Origin: Rhodonellum sp041748555
GTDB taxonomy: Bacteria > Bacteroidota > Bacteroidia > Cytophagales > Cyclobacteriaceae
Direction of reading: 5' to 3'
Assembly: GCA_041748555.1 (NCBI GenBank)
Contig: JBGTDA010000099.1
Span: 3,839 to 67,838, forward strand
Length of the DNA: 64,000 nt
Every line of letters starts with the position of its first letter. The first letter of the stretch is position 1. The position numbers were made by a program, and so were the translations under genes. This document shows positions 9,043 to 18,053 of the stretch, in pieces. Below the pieces are notes generated by a model that searched no databases, was not told where the DNA came from, and worked only from the letters and a program-made list of their open reading frames with translations.

Positions 9043-10260
9043 ATGGACAGAAAAACCTTTTTAAAACGTTCTTTATCAGGAATTGGGGCATTTGGTGCCC
9101 TTTCATTCATGAATATTTTGGAAGCCTCACAAGCGGGATCAAATTCCCAAAAAATCCTGAAATTTAAAATCAGAGATGTGGAGACCTATCTCCATCCAAG
9201 TGCGCTTTGGGTCAAAGTGATCACAGAAGAGGGAGTTTCAGGATGGGGAGAGGCCGACCATGACAATAAGGAAGTCATTGCGACAATCATACATAAGCTT
9301 GCCAAGCCTATTTTATTAGGGAATGATCCTTTTGAAAGTGAGTACCTGTGGCATCAGATTTTTTACAAAGGTGAGGATTTGGGTTTATCCGGAGCTTTGA
9401 CAGGAGCCTTGGCTGGTATTGATAATGCACTTTGGGATCTAAAAGGTAAATTGCTGGATATGCCTGTGTATAAGTTGTTGGGTGGAAACCGGGTTGAAAA
9501 AATCAAAGTTTATGGCAGCTACGGGATAGGCGAAGGAAATAAAAGAAAACCTCCGGAGGAATGTGCTAAAATCGCTGCGGATTTTGTATCAAAAGGGTAT
9601 GATACTGTAAAGCTTCGTATGCAGCTGAGGGTTTTGGGCAGAAATCCGGAACCTGAGTTGACGCTGGATTACACCAAAAAAGTAAGGGAGGCCATAGGTG
9701 ACGATATTACCCTATTTGTGGATTTTAATAATGGATATACCTCCGGAAAGGCCCTTGGATTGATCATGAAGCTTTATGAATTCTACAACGTGCAATTGGT
9801 GGAAGAACCGGTTCATTACCGGGATTATGTAGGGCTGAAGAAAATAACAGCGCTAAGTCCAATCAGGATAGCTGCAGGGGAGCATGACTTCAACAGGATT
9901 GATTTCCGGGAACTGATTTTACAAGGCAATCCTGATGTCCTTAATCTGGACATAATAAAAGGAGGTGGGATAAGTGAAATGAAAAAAGTGGCATCCTTAG
10001 CCCTTGCCTTTGAAAAAGAAGTCATGTGCCACAACGCCAGGCCCACTTTGGCATCAGCGGCTACACTTCAATTGGTCGCCTCCATTTTCAATCCCGCAAG
10101 AATACAGGAATTTGGAGGGAGGAGAGAGGAATTGGGGCAGGGGGAATTTTTCCAAAATGAATTAAAATTCGACCAGGGATATCTGTTTATTCCACAAAAT
10201 CCCGGTTTAGGCCTGATTCCTGATGAAAAGCAAATGGCTAAGATAAGGTACAAGCTGTGA
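9043..10260 (+). CDS. Exported enolase-superfamily (mandelate racemase/muconate lactonizing) enzyme
   Basis: Probably a sugar-acid dehydratase or epimerase. The N-terminus (RKTFLKRSLSGIGAFGALSF) looks like a Tat- or Sec-type signal peptide, so the enzyme is likely periplasmic, unusual for the superfamily but common in Bacteroidota. The barrel carries the expected order of residues: TVKLRMQ with the catalytic-strand Lys, metal ligands in FVDFNNG, VEEP and AAGEHDF, and a late CHNARPTL His block. The VDFNNG block lacks the His seen in D-galactonate dehydratases, so the exact reaction is open. It stands just upstream of the SusC/SusD and lyase genes on the same strand, which suggests it handles a uronic acid released from the polymer. 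Confidence 0.85.
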   Translation: MDRKTFLKRSLSGIGAFGALSFMNILEASQAGSNSQKILKFKIRDVETYLHPSALWVKVITEEGVSGWGEADHDNKEVIATIIHKLAKPILLGNDPFESEYLWHQIFYKGEDLGLSGALTGALAGIDNALWDLKGKLLDMPVYKLLGGNRVEKIKVYGSYGIGEGNKRKPPEECAKIAADFVSKGYDTVKLRMQLRVLGRNPEPELTLDYTKKVREAIGDDITLFVDFNNGYTSGKALGLIMKLYEFYNVQLVEEPVHYRDYVGLKKITALSPIRIAAGEHDFNRIDFRELILQGNPDVLNLDIIKGGGISEMKKVASLALAFEKEVMCHNARPTLASAATLQLVASIFNPARIQEFGGRREELGQGEFFQNELKFDQGYLFIPQNPGLGLIPDEKQMAKIRYKL

Positions 10261-10702
10261 AGCTGCTTCTTGTTATATTTATGAACCTTCATTTGTCTTG
10301 GGAGTAAGGGAAAAATGGAAATTATTGATAAAAACAGGGCTATATTTTTTTATATATGTGATTAAGCTCCATGCAATCGATTCCGTAAATATCTCTTGTT
10401 CTGATTACTGTTATTTTGTAGAATAGCATAATGAAGATAAATAATTATGAAATAATAAACAGAAGCAAGAAAAAATCCTATTTCTCCATTTATTATTAAA
10501 ATTTAATTTATCTCTCATCCCTTTCAGTTTATTGTGTCAGGCATATCGTGGTCTGGCTATGTTCCATATGGATTTTATCCGTAGATCTGAATGATTTTTT
10601 AGAGCACGCATAAATTTTTTAAAGAAATTGAAATACTGGAATGAAGCGTAAGAATTAGTTGATTAATAATAATAATTTATTTTAACCCTAAATTCCCACT
10701 TT
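10261..10702. other. Intergenic region upstream of susC
   Basis: A 442-bp AT-rich gap, likely carrying the promoter of the susCD operon. I see no gene for an ECF sigma/anti-sigma pair or a hybrid two-component regulator here or anywhere near the locus, and no strong palindrome. Confidence 0.45.
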
Positions 10703-13700
10703 ATGGATGTACAATTACCTTTGGTCAAAAAAGTGAGTTGGGGACTTGTAGTTGTTGTTACGGCATCACTGCTGTTTGCCAACTATGGAGTTTCCAAGGC
10801 AGCGGATGGATCTGCAGCCAGTACTCCTTTATCTTTATTGTTTTTGTATTCCGAACCAGTAAATCCCGTCGGGATTATTGATGAGGAGTTCGATGTGACT
10901 GTTTCAGGAACAGTTAAAGACCAAAGCGGTCAACCCATTCCCGGCGCAACCGTTTCTGTTCCGGGAACATCAATCGGTACCGTAACAGATCTTGATGGCG
11001 GGTTTTCGCTGACGGTTCCTGAGGGGGCTACTTTGGTCATCAGTTTTATTGGTTTTGATAGCAGTAATATTGTCGTCGGCAATCAGACAAATTTCGATAT
11101 TGTCCTGGTAGAGAGTACCTCCACCCTAGAAGAAGTAGTGGTGGTAGGCTATGGTACACAGCAGAAGGTGAATCTGACAGGAGCAGTGGGTGTCGCGACA
11201 TCCGAGCGTCTGGAAAACAGGCCTATTGCCAATGTGGGTGAAGGTTTGCAGGGAGTGATTCCCAACCTGAATATAGCCCCAAGAAATGGAGACCCTGCAG
11301 CCAGCCCGGTTTTTAACATCCGGGGATTCCAATCCATAAACGGAGGCTCTCCACTCGTTTTGGTGGATAATGTTCCCATGGACATCAATAGGGTCAATCC
11401 CAATGATATTGAAAGTGTATCAGTTCTAAAGGATGCCGCTGCAGCTGCCGTATACGGTGCCAGGGCTGCTTTTGGAGTAATTTTAGTGACTACCAAAAGT
11501 GGAAAGGCAGGTAAGGTTTCTGTTTCCTTAAACAGCCAGTTTTCACTCGGAAAACCCATTTTCAACATGGACCCGGAAAATGACCCCCACAGATTTGTAT
11601 TGGCCAGAAATATCGCCAATATGCGGACCAATGGAGTTCCTGCTTTTGATGATGACATGGTGGAGGGTACAAGAAGATGGTCGGAGGATCCTCTGAATGC
11701 GCCCAGATGGGGAGTAGTGGATGGAGTGTTGAGACAATATGGATTCAACAATTACCAAAATGACATCATGACCGACTTTGCCCCGACACAACAGCACGAC
11801 ATGACCATTTCAGGAGGTTCAGAAAACTCAAGGTATTTCGTTTCATTCGGGCATTTGAATAAAGACGGCTATCTAAATTCCGACAGAAATGAAAACTTCA
11901 AGAGATACAATGTATTGATGAAGGCAGATTTCAAGGTAAATGATTGGTTGACTTTGGAGGAAAAAGTAGTGATCAACACCCAAAGAAGTGATAAGCCCTA
12001 TTTTTATAACTGGGATGTAAACATCAATACCCTTGCCAGGGTAAATCCGATTATGCCCGTAAAGTTTCCTGATTTACCCTTTTATATAGAACCTGGGGAT
12101 AGGGAATTGTATGAGCGGTACATCGGGATGAATTTTGATGGAACTAATTTTTTTCCTTATCTGGAAGACGGAGGGCGGTCTGTATGGACTGCCAATGATA
12201 TCTGGATGACACAGGGGGCTGTGCTTACACCGCTAAAAGGTTTGAAAATACAGGGTAATTTTTCCTACAACTTTTTCAACAGAACCGATCAGGATGTAGC
12301 CAGTAAAGTAGAGGTTCTCAGCACCAATCTAAGAAGCCCGGCTGATATGGTCAGCAACGGATTCAGTGGAAATGATTTTATCAACGAAGAAAGCCGGTTC
12401 AATCAATACTATGTGATCAATGCCTTTGCGGATTACCATTTTAGCTTACCTGAAAAACACCAATTAAATGCAATGGTAGGTTATAATCAGGAGTGGGGCC
12501 AGAATAAATTCATCCGTGCCCAGAACAACACATTGATCACTCCATTGATCCGGGATCTCAATGCAACCATAGGGTTGCAACAAACCTTTGGCAGCAGTAA
12601 CCATATGGCCTTAAGAGGAGCTTTCTACAGGGTGAATTATATCTTTGATGAGCGCTATCTAATAGAGATCAACGGCCGGTATGACGGTACCTCGAGATTC
12701 CCCAAGGATAGTAGGTTTGGTTTTTTCCCATCTTTTTCTGCGGGATGGAGAATCTCAAATGAAGGCTGGATGGAGGGTACCAAAAGCTGGATAGACGAAT
12801 TGAAAATCAGAGCTTCATATGGAACGCTTGGGAATCAGCTATTGGTAGATAACAATAACAATCCAATATGGTACCCCTATATCCCAACAATGGGTACAGG
12901 TCAATCAGGCTTTATGATGAGTGCAGGCCAACGGACTCCTTTTATTTCTCCGGCAGGATTGGTTAGCCCTACCCTTACCTGGGAAACAGTGATATCTCAA
13001 AATATTGGAGTTGACTTTACCTTATTCGATGGAAAAATTGACGGTTCATTTGATGTTTTTTCAAGAGATACCAAAGACATGCTGATGCGGGAGACATATC
13101 CTTCCATTTTGGGTACAGGTGCTCCCCAGTCCAATGCTGCGGACTTAAGGACTTCAGGTTGGGAATTGGCCTTGACCTGGAGAAACAGGGTTAAAAATGA
13201 TTTGAGCTATGATGTTACTTTGGCACTTTCGGATTGGATGGCAGAAATCACAAGATTCAACAATCCAAATGGGGCCATACCAGGCGGTACCACTGCAAGT
13301 GGAGGTAATGCCCAATATTACGTGGGCCAGAAGTTGGGGGAAATTTGGGGATATGAAACGGTGGGGATCTTCCAGACAGCGGATGAAATAGCCAATGCAG
13401 CTGATCAAACCAGAATAGGAGCCAATTGGAGGCCGGGAGATATCAGATATGCGGATCTGAACGGTGATGGATTTATATCCCCTGGCAACAATACGCTGGA
13501 AGATCCCGGGGATAGGAGAATCATAGGCAATGAAACTCCCAGGTTAAGTTTCGGAATCAATAACAACGTAAGTTGGAAAAATTTCCACCTCAATGCCTTC
13601 TTTCAGGGTATTTGGAGAAGAGATCACTGGCCTACTTCAGGCAACTGGACCTGGTTTTTTCCCTTCAATGCCGGTCATGTGGAGAAATATTTCCTCACCG

Positions 13701-14023
13701 ACTCCTGGTCAGAAGACAACAGGGATGCTTATTTTGCCCATCCCCATATCTCTACAAATGACAAGAAGAATATCCAACCCCAGACCCGGTTCTTGCAAAA
13801 TGCAGGATATATCAGGTTGAAGAACGTTTCGCTAGGCTATGACATTCCTGCTTCATTGACCCAGAGGTTGGGTTTACAACAGGCCAATGTATACTTTGCA
13901 GGGATGAATCTTTGGGAATATTCACCCATCAGAAAACCCCTGGATCCGGAGACCATCTATTCAGGTGCCATTGAGTATCCCATGCAAAGGGTATATACAT
14001 TGGGTGTAAGGCTTACTTTCTAA
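10703..14023 (+). CDS. SusC/RagA-family TonB-dependent outer-membrane transporter
   Basis: A 1106-aa outer-membrane barrel that imports oligosaccharides with its SusD lid. After a signal peptide (about residues 1-34) and a short linker comes a carboxypeptidase-regulatory-like domain at about 67-140 (SGTVKDQSGQPIPGATVSV, GTVTDLDGGFSL). A TonB box (EEVVVVGYGTQQK) and the plug domain (NVGEGLQGVIPNL, NIRGFQSINGGSPLVLVD, VLKDAAAAAVYGARAAFGVI) follow, then the barrel ending in an aromatic Phe. There is no STN domain, so it is not expected to signal to an anti-sigma factor. It is 19 bp upstream of susD. Confidence 0.95.
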   Translation: MDVQLPLVKKVSWGLVVVVTASLLFANYGVSKAADGSAASTPLSLLFLYSEPVNPVGIIDEEFDVTVSGTVKDQSGQPIPGATVSVPGTSIGTVTDLDGGFSLTVPEGATLVISFIGFDSSNIVVGNQTNFDIVLVESTSTLEEVVVVGYGTQQKVNLTGAVGVATSERLENRPIANVGEGLQGVIPNLNIAPRNGDPAASPVFNIRGFQSINGGSPLVLVDNVPMDINRVNPNDIESVSVLKDAAAAAVYGARAAFGVILVTTKSGKAGKVSVSLNSQFSLGKPIFNMDPENDPHRFVLARNIANMRTNGVPAFDDDMVEGTRRWSEDPLNAPRWGVVDGVLRQYGFNNYQNDIMTDFAPTQQHDMTISGGSENSRYFVSFGHLNKDGYLNSDRNENFKRYNVLMKADFKVNDWLTLEEKVVINTQRSDKPYFYNWDVNINTLARVNPIMPVKFPDLPFYIEPGDRELYERYIGMNFDGTNFFPYLEDGGRSVWTANDIWMTQGAVLTPLKGLKIQGNFSYNFFNRTDQDVASKVEVLSTNLRSPADMVSNGFSGNDFINEESRFNQYYVINAFADYHFSLPEKHQLNAMVGYNQEWGQNKFIRAQNNTLITPLIRDLNATIGLQQTFGSSNHMALRGAFYRVNYIFDERYLIEINGRYDGTSRFPKDSRFGFFPSFSAGWRISNEGWMEGTKSWIDELKIRASYGTLGNQLLVDNNNNPIWYPYIPTMGTGQSGFMMSAGQRTPFISPAGLVSPTLTWETVISQNIGVDFTLFDGKIDGSFDVFSRDTKDMLMRETYPSILGTGAPQSNAADLRTSGWELALTWRNRVKNDLSYDVTLALSDWMAEITRFNNPNGAIPGGTTASGGNAQYYVGQKLGEIWGYETVGIFQTADEIANAADQTRIGANWRPGDIRYADLNGDGFISPGNNTLEDPGDRRIIGNETPRLSFGINNNVSWKNFHLNAFFQGIWRRDHWPTSGNWTWFFPFNAGHVEKYFLTDSWSEDNRDAYFAHPHISTNDKKNIQPQTRFLQNAGYIRLKNVSLGYDIPASLTQRLGLQQANVYFAGMNLWEYSPIRKPLDPETIYSGAIEYPMQRVYTLGVRLTF

Positions 14024-14042
14024 TTCAAAACCTAGAAATAAT

Positions 14043-15821
14043 ATGAAAAACATCAAATATTATCTCAGATACTCATTGCTCTACCTCTTTGTGCTAGGTG
14101 CATGCAATGATGATTTTCTTGAAAAATTTCCTTTGGACGAGGTAAGCAATGAAACCTTCTGGAACACGGAAAACGACCTCTTGACCTATAACAACACCTT
14201 CTACCACATGGCCAGTAATGATGTGCAGGTTCCTATTTTACATGGACATCAAGATGGGTTTGCCAGTCATTTTGGCAGTTATTGGTATTTGGATGGAATG
14301 GCTGATAATCTGGCGCCCAACCATGAAAGGCATACTTTCTATATGCGGATTAGGTCAGGAAGGGAAATTGTTCCCAACAGCCCCCAATGGTTTGGCTATC
14401 AAGGCTGGAATTTTGTTAGGGCACTCAATATCGGGCTGGAAAATTATCCCCTGGCCCAAATACCCGATGATGTAAGAAATAAATTTGTCGGTGAGGCCCG
14501 ATTATTCAGAGGTTGGTTCTATGCGGATAAAGTAAAAATGTTCGGAGATGCACCTTGGGTGGACAGGGAATTGAATATTGATTCTGAAGAATTGTTTGCC
14601 AGTAGGACTCCCCGGGAGGAAGTGATGCAAAACGTATTGGAGGATTTGAATTTTGCCACCACACATCTTCCCAATGATTGGGGAGATGGCAATGCTCCCG
14701 GAAGGCTTAACAGGTGGGCGGCCCTTTTGGTAAAATCCAGAGTTTGCCTCTTTGAAGGCACCTGGAGAAAATATCACGGGGGCTCCAATCCTGAAATGTG
14801 GCTGAGGGAAGCTGCTGATGCTGCAAAGGAAGTGATGGATAATGGTCCATATTCGATCTTCTCAACCGGGGATCCCGAAAATGATTTCAATTCTTATCAA
14901 AGGGCTTTGGACCTGTCAGGAAATCCGGAAGTGATGGCATGGCGCCGGTATCAGTTGGGAATTTATACCAATCATGTTCAGAATTATTATGGCTATACCG
15001 GAGGAGCATCCCGAAGTTTTGTGGAAGATTTCTTATGCTCCGATGGCCTGCCCATTTCAATTTCACCTTTATATCAAGGTGATGATAACATTGAGAATGT
15101 GTTTATGAACAGGGACCCTAGGTTGCGCCAAACAATTTTGCACCCTCAGGACACAGAGAAATATCAATATCATGTTGCTGATGGACGGTCATATCCCCGG
15201 ATTCAGGGTATGCCGGGCGGAAGAACATCCTCTACTGGATACCACGTCATAAAACATTATAATGCAGAAGATCAGATTGGTAAGGCATTTAATACCGCAG
15301 AGCATCCTGCGATCATATTAAGATTTGCGGAAGTCCTGTTGAATTATGCCGAAGCCAAAGCTGAATTGGGAGAGATTACCCAGGCTGATTTGGATATAAG
15401 TATAAATCAGCTAAGAGACAGGATTGGAATGGTTCCCATGAACATAAATCCCCCGATGGATCCAAGATATGCCGGCGATGGGATATCCCCCTTGCTGGTT
15501 GAAATCAGAAGGGAGAGGAGAATCGAACTCTTTCAGGAAGGGTTCAGGTATGATGACATCCGAAGATGGAAACAGGGTAAAAAGCTTGAAAAACCCGATA
15601 TGGGTATTCAATGGAATGCTGAAGCTCAAGCCAGATATGAAGGAGCAATCATCCAGACCAGTGTGGATCCGGAAAACGGCAAGACTTATATCGATGTGTA
15701 TAAAGGCAGTGATTGGGCAGATCCGGTTTTTGATGAAAATAAAAATTACCTGTGGCCAATACCTTTAAGCGATCTCGCACAGAACCCGGCCATCGGACAA
15801 AACCCCGGATATGGCAATTGA
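14043..15821 (+). CDS. SusD/RagB-family nutrient-binding outer-membrane lipoprotein
   Basis: The surface glycan-binding partner of the SusC transporter directly upstream. The lipobox Cys20 lies in LGACNDDF, followed by FLEKFPLDEVS, the standard SusD beginning. TPR-like helices (FVGEARLFRGWFYADKVKMFG) and the SusD C-terminal region (IILRFAEVLLNYAEAKAEL, EIRRERRIELFQEGFRYDDIRRW, LWPIPLSDL) are all present. At 592 aa it is a normal length. A rho-independent terminator follows the gene, so susCD may be transcribed separately from the lyases. Confidence 0.95.
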   Translation: MKNIKYYLRYSLLYLFVLGACNDDFLEKFPLDEVSNETFWNTENDLLTYNNTFYHMASNDVQVPILHGHQDGFASHFGSYWYLDGMADNLAPNHERHTFYMRIRSGREIVPNSPQWFGYQGWNFVRALNIGLENYPLAQIPDDVRNKFVGEARLFRGWFYADKVKMFGDAPWVDRELNIDSEELFASRTPREEVMQNVLEDLNFATTHLPNDWGDGNAPGRLNRWAALLVKSRVCLFEGTWRKYHGGSNPEMWLREAADAAKEVMDNGPYSIFSTGDPENDFNSYQRALDLSGNPEVMAWRRYQLGIYTNHVQNYYGYTGGASRSFVEDFLCSDGLPISISPLYQGDDNIENVFMNRDPRLRQTILHPQDTEKYQYHVADGRSYPRIQGMPGGRTSSTGYHVIKHYNAEDQIGKAFNTAEHPAIILRFAEVLLNYAEAKAELGEITQADLDISINQLRDRIGMVPMNINPPMDPRYAGDGISPLLVEIRRERRIELFQEGFRYDDIRRWKQGKKLEKPDMGIQWNAEAQARYEGAIIQTSVDPENGKTYIDVYKGSDWADPVFDENKNYLWPIPLSDLAQNPAIGQNPGYGN

Positions 15822-15841
15822 TAGATAAATGAATTTGAAAC

Positions 15842-15893
15842 AACCTGGAATCGATAGCAAGAAATGACTTGATTTCGGTTCCGGGTTTTTTCC
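15842..15893 (+). terminator. Rho-independent terminator after susD
   Basis: The left arm AACCTGGAATCGA (15842-15854) pairs, with G-U wobbles, to the right arm TTCGGTTCCGGGTT (15874-15887). A run of Ts follows at once. It lies about 20 bp after the susD stop codon. Confidence 0.7.
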
Positions 15894-16002
15894 CCTTTTG
15901 TCGCTAATCCAATTTAAATTTATCCCTAGGCAGGGCAACAAAGCCTTGTATCCCCACATCCTGCCAGAGAAAAAAATCCTTTGGCGTTTAACAAACCAAA
16001 AA

Positions 16003-17898
16003 ATGAACCTCAAATTTAATTTCCGGATTCACCTGATCCCCTTTTTAATATCAATACTGTTCTTTCCTTTTACGGCAAGCATGCCTCTTCTGCAGGACGA
16101 AATAAAGGAAAAGGATCACCAAAAACTTAAAAATCCCATAACAGTCCTATACATCCAGAGAAATTTAAAAAAAGCTTCTCCAAAATTGGTGCTGACCCCT
16201 GCTTTGGAAAAGAATCTGAAAAGAAAGCTGAAATCAGATCCTATGGTTGCCAATTATTTTGAAGCTATCAAGCTTAATGCCCAAAATATCTTGAAGGAGC
16301 CATTGCTGACCCGAAACATGATTGGAAGAAGGCTTCTTGGCACTTCCAGAGAAATGCTTTACCGGATCAATATGCTGGGGATGACTTATAGGTTGGAAGA
16401 GGATAAGGAAATTTTAAACAGGATTGATCAGGAAGTCAAGGCTGTCTGTGCATTTTCGGATTGGAATCCCCCACATTTTTTGGATGTAGCGGAGATGGCC
16501 ACTGCGGTTGCATTGGCTATAGATTGGGCAGGTAAGGATTTACCAAAATCCACTGTCCAATTGGCAAAAAACGCATTGATTGAAAAAGGCATCAATCCCA
16601 GTTATGAAGGCGAAAGGACTTGGATCAACGGAACCAACAACTGGAACCAGGTCTGCAATGGCGGGATGATAGCTGCTGCCATAATGATAGCTGATATAAA
16701 TCCGGAACTTGCTGCCAAAACCATCAGCCGGTCGCTTGATGGTATGCCACATGCCTTGGAAGAATATGGTCCGGATGGGGTATATCCTGAAGGATCTACC
16801 TATTGGAGTTATGGTACAAGCTTTTCCGTTTTGACTTCGGCCCTGCTTGAATCGGCATTTGGGACTGATTTTGGGATTGCTGAATATCCCGCATTTGAAA
16901 AAAGTGCTGACTTCAGAATAATGAGTATAGCTCCGTCAGGATGGTATTACAACTATGCGGATTGTGGAGATGAGCATGGTGAGGCGGGAGATATTACTCT
17001 TGCCTGGTTTGCCAACAAAACCCAAAACGGGATGTACCTGGAAAAAGAAAAGTTCAACCAACCTCCCTCGAGCATGGGAAAACTAAGCAGAATCGCAGGA
17101 GCCGGATTGGTTTGGTTGTCTCAGTTTGAAAACAAAAATGAAACCGCCATTCCAACTGACTGGAAAGGAGATGGATCTAATCCTATTTTAATTTTTAGAG
17201 GTGAAAAAGAAAATCCCAACGGATATTATTTTGGGGGTAAAGGTGGAAGGGCCACCATCAGCCATGGCAATATGGATGCGGGTTCTTTTATTTGGGAACT
17301 AGATGGAGTCAGGTGGGTTGTAGATCCCGGTAATCAGCCTTATAATGAATTGGAAATTACCGGATTCAATCTATGGGGTAATTGCCAGGATTGTGAGCGT
17401 TGGACACTTCTCACCAAAAATAATTTCGGCCACAGTACCCTTACGGTAAATGACCAATTGCATGTCAATGACGGATTTGCATCTTTGGTTGATTATAAGA
17501 AGGGGGATCAGCCAAGCGGAAGTATTGATCTTTCTTCGGTATTTGGAGACAATATCAATTCAGTTCACCGGACTTTTACCAAACCGGACCATCGGTCAAT
17601 TTTAGTCGAAGATGTAATAGAAGGGAATGAAAACACAAAATCCATTACATGGCAACTGCTTACCCAGGCAGATGTTGAGATTGTAAAAGGGGGCGCCATT
17701 CTCCGACAGGAAGGCAAAAGCATTAAATTGGAAAATTTATCCCATCCGCATTTATTGATATCTGTCGTTTCGCTTGATCCGGCCCCAATGGAGCTTGACC
17801 GGCAAATCGAAGGTTTGAAGCGCCTGGAAATCCGGATTCCGGCATGGACCTTAGAAAATGGCAAAAATACGATGAAAGTAAAACTTTCCGGGGGATGA
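16003..17898 (+). CDS. Heparinase II/III-family protein, putative polysaccharide lyase (paralogue 1)
   Basis: A predicted secreted lyase of the heparinase II/III superfamily, cutting uronic-acid polymers by beta-elimination. I start it at the ATG at 16003, which gives a clean signal peptide (LIPFLISILFFPFTASM) and a 631-aa protein; upstream in-frame codons lack family character. The alpha-toroid half contains SDWNPPHFLDVAEM, NNWNQVCNGGM and YGPDGVYPEGSTYWSYG. The beta-sandwich half has HGNMDAGSFIWE, whose His and Asp match the metal-binding motif of heparinase II. The gene at 20268-22163 is a clear paralogue with the same motif order and the same length. The exact substrate is not evident. 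Confidence 0.85.
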   Translation: MNLKFNFRIHLIPFLISILFFPFTASMPLLQDEIKEKDHQKLKNPITVLYIQRNLKKASPKLVLTPALEKNLKRKLKSDPMVANYFEAIKLNAQNILKEPLLTRNMIGRRLLGTSREMLYRINMLGMTYRLEEDKEILNRIDQEVKAVCAFSDWNPPHFLDVAEMATAVALAIDWAGKDLPKSTVQLAKNALIEKGINPSYEGERTWINGTNNWNQVCNGGMIAAAIMIADINPELAAKTISRSLDGMPHALEEYGPDGVYPEGSTYWSYGTSFSVLTSALLESAFGTDFGIAEYPAFEKSADFRIMSIAPSGWYYNYADCGDEHGEAGDITLAWFANKTQNGMYLEKEKFNQPPSSMGKLSRIAGAGLVWLSQFENKNETAIPTDWKGDGSNPILIFRGEKENPNGYYFGGKGGRATISHGNMDAGSFIWELDGVRWVVDPGNQPYNELEITGFNLWGNCQDCERWTLLTKNNFGHSTLTVNDQLHVNDGFASLVDYKKGDQPSGSIDLSSVFGDNINSVHRTFTKPDHRSILVEDVIEGNENTKSITWQLLTQADVEIVKGGAILRQEGKSIKLENLSHPHLLISVVSLDPAPMELDRQIEGLKRLEIRIPAWTLENGKNTMKVKLSGG

Positions 17899-17909
17899 TT
17901 TATAGTTGG

Positions 17910-17947
17910 AAGTTGGAAGACGGAAGCCAGAAGTTGGAAGACGGAAG
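17910..17947. repeat. Short direct repeat AAGTTGGAAGACGGAAG, two copies
   Basis: Two exact copies of a 17-bp unit stand at 17910-17926 and 17931-17947 (period 21 bp), with further partial GTTGGAAG units on the left. They lie between the first lyase gene and the PL8 gene. My recollection is that GGAAG-type tandem repeats of this kind are common between genes in Cyclobacteriaceae genomes. Confidence 0.7.
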
Positions 17948-18053
17948 TTGAATCTGGATTTGGCCTAGGATCTGATGAATTTTGGCTCTTACTGTTAACA
18001 TTGCGGATATACATGGAATAAAATATCCTTGATTGTCCATATGATCAAAAGCC

